This document shows positions 1 to 8,346 of a stretch of 17,155 bases of DNA, piece after piece. The DNA comes from Saccoglossus kowalevskii. Taxonomy: Eukaryota > Hemichordata > Enteropneusta > Harrimaniidae. Made by a program: the position numbers and the translations under genes. The DNA lies in assembly GCF_000003605.2 (NCBI RefSeq), contig NW_003138321.1, forward strand, positions 71,887 to 89,041, written 5' to 3'. Below the pieces are notes generated by a model, which worked only from the letters and a program-made list of their open reading frames with translations, had not been told where the DNA came from and made no database searches. Each line of letters begins with the position of its first letter. Position 1 is the stretch's first letter.

Positions 1-299
1 TAACCAAAAAATGTTTTCCCCGACGTTTATATGAACCGACAGTGACATGGGCACTAAAACTTATACACAATGATGAACCAGTTACATCCATGGATAACAG
101 TATATTCACTGACTGGCTATAACACAAGTTTTTCAATTTGTTTTTATTTTTTATGATGTTCCATTTCAAACTTTATTTGACTTGATACAAAAACCAAAAA
201 TACAATGCAGTAAAATGATATAAAATTTATCAGATATAAAAATATCTTGTCTTTAATTAATTGTAGATTGACAATATTTGTTGGGACAAACTGATTATT

Positions 300-343
300 A
301 TGCAAATAAAAATTATGCAAATTAGATGCATTGTTATGCAAAT
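300..343 (+). promoter_or_regulatory. Cluster of three POU octamers (ATGCAAAT)
   Basis: Perfect ATGCAAAT at 300-307, 315-322 and 336-343 within symplekin intron 3. This is the classical octamer bound by POU/Oct factors. The motif is AT-rich and frequent in this window, so binding is only a possibility. Confidence 0.3.
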
Positions 344-837
344 TGGCCGTGATGCTTGACATGAAGTCTGGGGAGAACACTGGAGATTATAATTAAATGT
401 TGCGGGAGTAGTCAGCATGTTAATGCGTTACCCACGAGTGCAAAACTTTCTTGAACAAAATCTATGTATGAAAATAAAATATGATCACAAGACAGCATTT
501 TGAATTAGATTACCGGTACAATGCAGTCGTGCATCAAAACTATCACCTGTAATATTCAAAACAAGTTTGAATAAAATCAACAATGCCAGAGAAATGATTG
601 ACATGTTCAAATGTTTGTCCGAACTAACATGGCCACCAGTTTGTCAGCAATCAAAATGAAGAAAAAAATGTATACCGGTACTATGGTTTTAGAAACAGTG
701 CATCAAGGTAATTACTGTTGATACCCCTGTGAGTTAAAGTCCTACTATGTTGTCTTCATATCCATTTTACCCTTACAGCTCAAGCATGTTCAAGCATAAC
801 AGATGAAACAAGTCATGAGAGTCACGAGAATTGAACA

Positions 838-1025
838 TTGGGCAGTCATATTGAATCAAATTACAAAAATAATGTTCATGTTGATGTATCTATTGGTATA
901 CTGTCTTTGTACAAAATTTAAACACATAGAAATTGGGCGTCAGCCAGCCATATTGAATTGAATCACAAAAATAATAATGGTGTAGTTGTATCTCTTGGTA
1001 TACTGTCTTTGTACAAAATTTAAAC
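838..1025. repeat. Tandem duplication with a period of about 102 bp
   Basis: Two copies each run from TTGGGC..CATATTGAAT through ACAAAAATAAT to CTGTCTTTGTACAAAATT. The shared 3' block is at 901-923 and 1003-1025. A third, weaker copy of the 5' part follows at 1075-1120 (ATGGCCGCCAGTCTGCCATA). Confidence 0.8.
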
Positions 1026-1199
1026 AGAAACGTTCATAGCATTCAAGATAAAGTAGCACGGGTAACATAAAAAACAAGATGGCCGCCAGTCTGCCATATT
1101 TGTTCGAATCACGAAAACAAGCAGCCTGTCGGCTGAGATAGCTCCGCTGTTAGCAATGCACATTTCAATTAAGAACTAGAAATATCATTAGAAAATGAA

Positions 1200-1800
1200 C
1201 AATACTGTATGTATAGTATCAAAGCAATCAGACTTGTGGTTTTTAACAAGAAGTCGAAAATATCACTTTTTACCAAAAATGTTCACCAAAATTAAAGAAT
1301 TTGAGATTTTGACATGAAATGAACAATTCTGAGAAAGAACCATCCAAGGTACTTGCATATCAAATTTGAAAAAAATCTGACTTGCGGTTTTGAAGAAGAA
1401 GTTGAAATTGTAAAGTTGACGACAGACGACTACAACGGACAATCAGTAATATGAACAACTTTGCTGTGTCAACTTTGTCGACAGCGGAACTAAAAAAATG
1501 ACGTGCACCTACAACCCAATATGTATGATCATCATACCAACTTTGATCCACATCGGCCCAGCCATCTCTGAGAAACTGCTGCGGACACGTTTAGGTATCA
1601 GAAGTAGCAAATTTTACCTCCAAAATGGTCGGCCATTTTTTATCTGATCATAAAGTAACTTGACGCGCATATGTAAGACATTATGTATTGTCTTCATGTA
1701 AAGTTTGAATGAAATCCCTCAATGGGTGTCCAAGATATAGCTCCATATGGATGGACAGACCCAAGTTAATAGTCCCTATTTTCGAACCCAACTCGACTAG
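1200..1800. repeat. Old interspersed repeat, copy A
   Basis: The stretch has phrases typical of abundant invertebrate interspersed repeats: TTGAAAAAAATCTGACTTGC, AAGAAGTTGAAATTG, GACGACAGACGAC, then CCAACTTTGATCCACATCGG, CCAAAATGG..GGCCATTTTT, AAAGTTTGAATGAAATCCCT and GTCCAAGATATAGCTCC ending in GGATGGACAGACC. Part of it (from about 1510) recurs as copy B. Class is unknown; no coding capacity is seen. Confidence 0.6.
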
Positions 1801-2179
1801 TTATTTGTAATCCTGATTACAGTACAACATGCAAGAAACTAATAAGAGTCATATGCAAACTGTGACAATTAAATGCTGGATGTTTCATTTTATTAAAAAG
1901 TTTTTTTCTGAATTAAAAACGATCAATAAAAATTGCAATGTTATAGTGTAATGACTTAAATGTATATGTAGTTGCCACAGGTTAGTAATAATGGCTCATT
2001 GTGGCACTTTGTTTTGAAAAATAATTTGGCACAAAACGCAGCTTTTATGAATTCCAAGAATAATAAGTGTACCAAGTTTCACTGAACTAAGAAAACAGCC
2101 CTTGACATGTAACATTGGTGATTTAGTCCTTTTTCATCAAAACTGTTTGCGAAATGAAAATATGTTTGTTCGATGACAT

Positions 2180-2400
2180 GCAACTAATATGTACAATCAT
2201 AACAACTTTGATCTAAATTGTCTAAGTCATCTTTGAGAAACAAAAATAACAAATTTTATGTCCAAAATGGCCATCGGTTGGCCATTTTTGTTCCTATCTC
2301 CAAATAAAAAAAAAAAGTGTCTCTAAGACATGATGTGCAAAGTTTGAATCAGTCAATGTGTGTCTGAGATACAACTCTGAACAGACGAACGGACCTAGAA
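2180..2400. repeat. Old interspersed repeat, copy B (shortened)
   Basis: It shares with copy A, in the same order and orientation, AACTTTGATC, CATCTTTGAGAAAC, CAAATTTTATGTCCAAAATG, GGCCATTTTT, AAGACATGATGT, CAAAGTTTGAAT and a GACGGACC-type end. It is diverged and internally deleted. Confidence 0.65.
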
Positions 2401-2574
2401 TTGATATCTAGCCGTGATGATATTCAAAGATATTTGACATGTTATGTATCTACATTGTAATTAATAGAATTTTTTTACCTTGAGCGCCACTTTGTATAAC
2501 TGTGTATTACAAAGTATTACTTTCTTGACAACTGCTACGTTCTGAGTGACATCACTCAGCATCATATTCAGATG

Positions 2575-2885
2575 AACAACCACGTTACTCAGCAATTCAG
2601 TGTCCTTTTTACTGTGAATATTAAAATGTACAACCACTTTATTTAGTAATTAACTATTTTTCTACTGTAAACTGTTTCAATTTCACAAGAGATTTTCACT
2701 GACTTACCGGTACAAAATCATGAAATTTTGTAACAGTGAAAGTTGTCAGCGTCAGTGACTTCACCAAATTTTGTCTTCATGAATGTTGTCGTCAAAAATT
2801 CATCACAGCAGCAAAAACTAAGCAGTTTACAGTATACAACCACATTACTCAGTAATGTGAGTGTTTTTCTTACTTTGAATATTCA
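2575..2885. repeat. Dispersed CAACCAC..ACTCAG repeat, three copies
   Basis: Copies begin at about 2578, 2631 and 2838 with CAACCAC(G/T/A)TTA then TTTTTCTACTGT or TTTTTCTTACTTTGAATATT. They are about 45-50 bp each and partly degenerate. A small plus-strand reading frame here is fortuitous. Confidence 0.55.
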
Positions 2886-2906
2886 GACATCATCATGGAT
2901 CTCAAT

Positions 2907-2932
2907 ACAATGCAATGGTAGACACCAAGTAA
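2907..2932. repeat. Isolated single copy of the 28-bp minisatellite unit
   Basis: ACAATGCAATGG then TAGACACCAAGTAA matches the unit with one difference (CCAAG rather than CCAGG), about 490 bp left of the array. The same CCAAG variant occurs in unit 17. Confidence 0.85.
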
Positions 2933-3419
2933 GGGACAACATCAAAAGTTCAATGTAGGATAAAAAACTTAATTCCTTTATTTTTTTCCCAAACCCCACT
3001 GGAACTTAATTCATCAATTATCGATCATGGCGACAGACTAAATTCACCATTAAATACAAATTGATAATTGGACAGTACAGTTGGTTGTGGGGTGGGTGTG
3101 AAAAGACTTTACAAATGCACCAATAACAAAGAAAAATAAGCTTTATTTGTACCATTTAATTTACAAAGGTAGGTAGTACAATGAAATTGTCATTACACCA
3201 AACCATTTTCTCGTCTTGGATGTTTTTTTTTCATTTTCTGTTATTTTTGTCTATGATTGGATAGAAAAAATAACGTACAAATACTCCAAGATGTTTTTGA
3301 CTTCATTGAAAAATAAAATCGTTTTTGTAGGTCAAACTCCCCACCCCCAAAATAAAGCAAATAAGTTTTTTATCCGACATCGATTTGTTGACGTCGTCCC
3401 TAACTACAATGCCAAGTAA

Positions 3420-4267
3420 CTACAATGCAATGGTGGACACCAGGTAACTACAATGCAATGGTAGACACCAGGTAACTACAATGCAATGGTAGACACCAGG
3501 TAACTACAATGCAATGGTAGACACCAGGTAACTACAATGCAATGGTAGACACCAGGTAACTACAATGCAATGGTAGACGCCAGGTAACTACAATGCAATG
3601 GTAGACGCCAGGTAACTACAATGCAATGGTAGACGCCAGGTAACTACAATGCAATGGTAGACGCCAGGTAACTACAATGCAATGGTAGACACCAGGTAAC
3701 TACAATGCAATGGTAGACACCAGGTAACTACAATGCAATGGTAGACACCAGGTAACTACAATGCAATGGTAGACACCAGGTAACTACAATGCAATGGTAG
3801 ACACCAGGTAACTACAATGAAATGGTAGACACCAGGTAACTACAATGCAATGGTAGACACCAGGTAACTACAGTCTACAATGCAATGGTACACACCAAGT
3901 AACTACAGTCTACAATGCAATGGTACACACCAGGTAACTACAATGCAATGGTACACACCAGGTAACTACAATGCAATGGTAGACACCAGGTAACTACAAT
4001 GCAATGGTAGACACCAGGTAACTACAGTCTACAATGCAATGGTAGACACCAGGTAACTACAGTCTACAATGCAATGGTAGACACCAGGTAACTACAATGC
4101 AATGGTAGACACCAGGTAACTATAATGCAATGGTAGACACCAGGTAACTACAATGCAATGGTACACACCAGGTAACTACAATGCAATGGTAGACACCAGG
4201 TAACTACAATGCAATGGTAGATACCAGGTAACTACAGTCTACAATGCAATGGTAGATACCAGGTAAC
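3420..4267. repeat. 28-bp minisatellite, 29 units
   Basis: Direct tandem array with no spacers. The unit starts TACAATGCAATGG and ends CACCAGGTAAC. I count 29 units; five of them (the 17th, 18th, 22nd, 23rd and 29th) are 35 bp because of an extra AGTCTAC-type insert. Variant classes are clustered: four successive units have GACGCC, some have GTACACACC, and the last two have GATACC. A degenerate partial unit precedes it (3401-3419). The array lies in symplekin intron 3. Confidence 0.98.
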
Positions 4268-4692
4268 TCTACCTGTTGCTGTCAGTGGAACAGCATCATT
4301 TGCATAAACATGAAAAGCTCAATTTAGTGCAGGTCACGTGACGGCAAATGTATTGCATGATAACATCTGTATAGCTATCCCACACAAATCCCTCATAGAG
4401 TAGGGACTATAGATACTGACAGTGAATATCAAAGTCATTGTCACACACAACGTAATATTACCGTAGTTGGTATAGTACAGGTGTGATGGTTCAAATACCA
4501 AAATGGCAACAGTAACAGAAAGACTTCCCTGGCAGCGATGATAAAATACGAACACAGAGCAAACAGATGAGGTTTCAACTGGTACTGGTATTATTATACT
4601 CTGCAAACATCAAGTACAATAACGCGGTAAAACTCCACTACTCCAATAACTAGATACTTAAACTCCAATACAATTCAACGAGATCTCCGATC

Positions 4693-4907
4693 TGATCTCA
4701 GTGCTGAACAACTCCCCTATATATACCCCCACTGTCTATAAATAGACCATTACATCAGCATACATAATGAGTCTGGAACTTACTACAAATTTCTAGAATG
4801 TTCCATTACCTTCTATTGTCTCCTACAGTGTTCTATTACCTATTCAACCAGTTTCTAAAAAAAATCTAGAATATTCCACCCAGACACAGTACGGTTCTAG
4901 AACATTC
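4693..4907 (-). promoter_or_regulatory. Candidate heat-shock promoter inside symplekin intron 3
   Basis: Two perfect three-part heat-shock elements of the TTCnnGAAnnTTC form lie at 4895-4907 (TTCTAGAACATTC) and 4791-4803 (TTCTAGAATGTTC). A third at 4864-4876 has one mismatch. Read on the minus strand they lie upstream of a TATA box (TATATATAG, 4725-4717) and an initiator-like TCAGA with A at 4693, 32 nt past the first T of the TATA box. A second TATA-like box (CTATTTATAG) sits at about 4745-4736. The spacing is that of hsp70-type promoters. No heat-shock protein ORF follows, so any transcript would be non-coding or a truncated symplekin form. Function is inferred from motifs only. Confidence 0.5.
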
Positions 4908-5053
4908 TCAGTGAGACATAAGTGGTAAATAAGTCGTATGCGACAGTCATGGTTCAAACCCAGTTTGGCCAAATTTTGCCAATAGTCAAATTTGGAATCA
5001 CGAATTAAATTTAACCCAAATTTAACACTGCTTTATGCGTAGATAATTCTTAC

Positions 5054-5127
5054 CATGCTTCTTCAATAAAACCAACAACAAACTTCTTGACATCAGCTGA
5101 CTTGTCATGCTGGAATTGAAGCATTTC
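5054..5127 (-). CDS. SYMPK: Symplekin coding exon 3
   Basis: Twenty-four codons plus two bases between acceptor TCTTTCAG and donor GTAAGA. It encodes [16 protein letters not shown] and VVGFIEEA. The split final codon TG+C/T would give the Cys that follows EEA in the family. The next exon is not in the window. Confidence 0.93.
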
Positions 5128-6298
5128 CTGAAAGAATGCAAGACAGCATGATGATGAAAATCTGATAATTATATAAACACTGCCACCAAGAGTCAGAAAG
5201 TCACAATTACTTACATCTAGAAAGCTGTCTAATAAGGTGGTGTCTCTGTTCACAATCAACTCTTGAACTTGTTTCAAATTACCAATCTTCTGGACATCTT
5301 TAGTCATAAGATGTGCTTGATTCAATAAATCAACAACCTGAAATAAAACATAGCACAACAATAACAAAAATCGAAACACATGCACCAAATGTGTTCATAT
5401 TCATATCAAGTGTTCATATATCAAATGCACAATCAATGTACGGCTTTATAATTCACAACTTATTTTTAGCATTTGGAGGACATTTCAGAGTTCATGGAAT
5501 GAATGCAGCACATTAACACTTACGTTTTAACACAATGCAAAATTTGTATAGGCCTTCCACTTTGGAGGCACAATGTCAAAGCACACACTACAAACATAAT
5601 TGTAATGAGGAGTATAGCGAACCGGACACTTAACTCCAGCAACAAGATGTCAAAGCACCCATAAACATTGAAATGGCAACAAATGCAATGAACCAATTTC
5701 CTAATCACCACCATCAATTTCTTGCAACTGTAAAGTAAATCATTCAAACAAATGTATTTACCGTAACATGAAATGATTTTTGTTATTATCAGTGAGACTG
5801 ATAGTTTATTTTCTAGTACACTAATAAAACTATTTTGTCTGCCTACATAGACTTCTACATCTACATGTATATATATATTAACCAGCGGAAGATTGTGTAT
5901 AATATTCAAATAAAGAACAATTGGTTTTGAAATGGTGAACGAAAATATCCACAGCCATACAATATTGGAACAGGAAGTGTATTTGCAGCCGGTTTCATTT
6001 TTCGGACTTTCAACATAGATAACCTGTGCGACTGCGACAATCCAACACCATTGAACCGTGTGCGATGATGTTCTTTGGTACACAAGCGTTAATCGAATTG
6101 ACAAGCTTTTCATTGTAGCAGCCCAAAGTTGGATATAAATGCATGATCACACCATATCAACAACAGTTAATAACACTTGTCAATATATATATATACAAAA
6201 ACAATTACCTTGTCTGACAACGACTCCAGTTTTTCGGGAGCCATTCCATCTTCTTCTTCCATAAAGAACTGGGCAGCAATGGACCTATTGACTGCCAT
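5054..6298 (-). CDS. SYMPK: Symplekin, N-terminal part (coding exons 1-3; gene continues past the left edge)
   Basis: Symplekin is a nuclear HEAT-repeat scaffold that holds together the cleavage/polyadenylation machinery and the histone pre-mRNA processing complex. Three exons join in frame: 6298-6209 (30 codons), 5337-5215 (41 codons) and 5127-5054 (24 codons plus TG of a Cys codon). All have GT donors and AG acceptors. The joined 95 residues contain [46 protein letters not shown] and [11 protein letters not shown](C), which match the start of animal symplekins closely and in order. The ATG at 6298 is chosen because the family begins a few residues before the S-x-A-x-QFF motif. The full protein is usually over 1,000 residues, so most of it lies beyond position 1. 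I could not find exon 4 in the first 5,053 bases, so intron 3 appears to exceed 5 kb. Family assignment is very likely; the first exon is the least conserved. Confidence 0.93.
5215..5337 (-). CDS. SYMPK: Symplekin coding exon 2 (first HEAT-like helices)
   Basis: Forty-one codons between acceptor TTTTCAG and donor GTAAGT, phase 0 at both ends. [12 protein letters not shown] and [12 protein letters not shown] are among the most conserved stretches of the symplekin N-terminus and form the first helical repeat. Confidence 0.94.
5338..6208. other. Symplekin intron 1
   Basis: AT-rich intron with a TATATATATA run at 5867-5878 and another at 6184-6195. It contains a long minus-strand open frame (6113-5520) discussed as a finding. 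No exon of a known family was recognised. Confidence 0.7.
6209..6298 (-). CDS. SYMPK: Symplekin coding exon 1
   Basis: Thirty codons from ATG at 6298 to AAG at 6209, followed by donor GTAATT, phase 0. It encodes [18 protein letters not shown] and a short acidic/serine linker. The AAQFF piece corresponds to the (S/A)QFF segment near the start of other symplekins. Confidence 0.88.
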
Positions 6299-6403
6299 CT
6301 TAATATTCAAAATTTATCAACTTCGGTTACGTTTACAAGGTTACACTATTCTCGAAAAATACAAGATCATATCTTTCTTCTCGGCGAATTTGAAACATGT
6401 GAA

Positions 6404-6414
6404 ACAAGATGGCC
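6404..6414 (+). promoter_or_regulatory. YY1-like motif in the symplekin promoter/5' UTR
   Basis: CAAGATGGCCGC about 105 bp upstream of the symplekin ATG resembles the YY1 site (AAnATGGCGGC) often found at starts of housekeeping genes, with one mismatch. The surrounding 6400-6540 is the most GC-rich part of this spacer. Confidence 0.35.
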
Positions 6415-6768
6415 GCGAATGAGATTTGACCTTTGACATTACTTACAGGCTGCATATAGAGGTCGCTGTTGTAAAGTACTGGCAGGGACGACTAGTTTTG
6501 GCGACCAGGGGTGGGCCGCAAAATACTGCTTTGTGAGGTTGCACAACAATAAACAGGAGACTATACATATAATTACATGAAAGGTCGTTTACTAGTGTTT
6601 ACTGAATTTTGACTGTTTTTGAATATTATTTATGTATTTAATTAATTAATTACCCTGACATTCTTGTAAAATGGTCTATTTTTTGCAGGTGATGTGGTGT
6701 ACACTGCACAAAATGAGACAAACACAACTAAATATGATGCTTAATATAACAAATTCTTTCAATTTTGG

Positions 6769-6779
6769 AAAATGGCGGC
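6769..6779 (+). promoter_or_regulatory. Consensus YY1 motif (AAAATGGCGGC)
   Basis: A perfect match to the YY1 consensus 470 bp upstream of the symplekin ATG. Its ATG also opens a 75-codon plus-strand frame, MAANDDKSNVLIINK, with a donor-like AAG|GTACAG at 6817. I found no following exon, so I prefer a regulatory site or chance. Confidence 0.3.
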
Positions 6780-6999
6780 CAATGACGATAAATCCAATGT
6801 ACTAATCATAAACAAGGTACAGGTGTTTATTGATAATTGTTTTGTCTTACGACAAATCATATTTGAAGTTCATTTGACATTTTGTCTTTTTATATTGCGT
6901 TGTTGTGCAATGTCTATCTGTGGTTTGAGTTTCTATTCTAAGATCATGAATAAATTAAAAGTACAAGGCTTACCCAAAATCAGTGTATCATCTCAATGA

Positions 7000-8140
7000 C
7001 ACCAGAGAATTATAAAATATATTTCTTGTGAATGAAACTTTGCTTCATTTTGTTTGAATGATATTGAAACCAATGATGGAAACATAACTATTACCACAAA
7101 CAGATTCCAATGTTGCATAGTATATATGATTTACATTAATTCATTTTTATTCATATAGAAATCAATTTACCACTTTTATTCATGTATAAATTAAAGACAA
7201 TTTTTATTCACATTGAAAATTAAAACACTTTTTCATGTGGAAATTAATAATTGTCACTTTCCTTCATATGAATATTGACCACCCATTTTTATTCACATAT
7301 AAATTACAAACTACCACTTGTACTCGACAAACTTCTATGCTGAGTAAATAAAAAAAAATATGAGTAACTAAACAAATGTTCAGGTTGATTTGCATTTGAT
7401 GGTAGAAATACAAATCAATTGTGGGAAATATAAATTATTCATTAATTACTGCAGTAAATCATTGTGAACATCACCAACAGGAACCCATGCTGTTACTTTC
7501 ACTAGACTGGAAGTAGTCATCAAATAGGTCACATAATAGTCCAAAACCCTGATCAACCTAAAAGTAAATTTGTACAACTGTAGAATGCAAATAGCGGGAA
7601 TAAAGACATTTACTCACTCACTCATTCATCACTCTCACTGGGTTGGAATTACCGGTAGTATAACTGTATAGTGTAATAGTACACAGAATGTTCGAACTGA
7701 ATATAATGACCAATTTGTTTCCATTAAGATCAGTGATATAATTTTACAAGTTCCATTAATTCACACAGCTGAAATCATGGACTAATTGAAAATGTACAAA
7801 TCATTGTGAAATAAAATATTTTATTGAAAAGTAACTAATTCAAAGACAATCATTTAAAAATTTTAAACAATATGAAATGAAATAGTTTCACAGAATCCAT
7901 GCAATACACAATGGAAACTATGCAATACACAATGGTATCCAAGCAAAAAACATTCTCTCTGAGACCATTTAATGCCAAAGCAAAGCAAAAAGTTCTGCCA
8001 TTTTCTTCAAGACTATCATTTTTCAGTATGTGATGACCTCAATTTTTTGTACATAGTTACTGTATCTCAATAGAAGTGCTACATATAACACGTATGGTTC
8101 AACAAATGACATAATTTTGAAAATAAAAGATTTCTATAAT
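7000..8140. other. Intergenic spacer between symplekin and the S28 protease
   Basis: Very AT-rich. It holds a degenerate tandem repeat (7141-7318), a short ACTC run (7609-7624) and a doubled ATGCAATACACAATGG (about 7900-7933). No gene or RNA gene was recognised. Confidence 0.6.
7141..7318. repeat. Degenerate AT-rich tandem repeat, six units
   Basis: Units of about 27-34 bp centred on TTTTTATTCA(T/C)ATA followed by AAATTA and ending near CCAC. They begin near 7141, 7174, 7200, 7228, 7257 and 7283. Confidence 0.6.
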
Positions 8141-8146
8141 TGCTTT

Positions 8147-8152
8147 TTTATT
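8147..8152 (-). terminator. Candidate polyadenylation signal of the S28 protease gene
   Basis: AATAAA on the minus strand about 115 nt past the stop codon. Other AATAAA copies occur further on near 7820, so the real cleavage site may differ. Confidence 0.45.
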
Positions 8153-8265
8153 ATAGAAAATATTGTCTATAGGTTTTCACTAGCGACACAATGAAAATAA
8201 AAATTTTGCAGAGAAATAATGAAAATACATTTTTTGTTGATTCAAAACAATGTTGGTAGGAAGTA

Positions 8266-8346
8266 CTAAACTGTGAAATAAAGTCTCATGTCTTTATTTG
8301 GAAGTTTCGTTTCGTTCAACCATTCACCAATTTGTGCATCAATTTT
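8266..8346 (-). CDS. PRSS16: S28 protease exon 10 (C-terminus)
   Basis: Acceptor ATTTGCAG, then KIDAQIGEWLNETKLP to a TAG stop at 8268-8266. The I-x-x-x-I-x-x-W-L pattern is the family's terminal helix. Confidence 0.93.
   Translation of the reverse strand, partial: KIDAQIGEWLNETKLPNKDMRLYFTV

Noticed and set aside
144-380. Minus-strand 78-codon frame
   Set aside because: Low-complexity product of the ATGCAAAT-rich stretch (repeated LHN), no family match.
3420-4267. CRISPR array
   Set aside because: The 28-bp units are directly abutting with no unique spacers, and the locus is a eukaryotic intron.
4334-4606. Minus-strand 90-codon frame downstream of the heat-shock promoter
   Set aside because: It has no ATG at its start (opens at TTG) and no family resemblance; the nearest ATG (about 4610) gives only an 11-residue peptide. 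Kept only as part of a possible non-coding RNA.
6772-6999. Plus-strand 75-codon gene starting MAANDDKSNV
   Set aside because: The good start context equals a YY1 motif; the later residues look like intron translation and no downstream exon was found.
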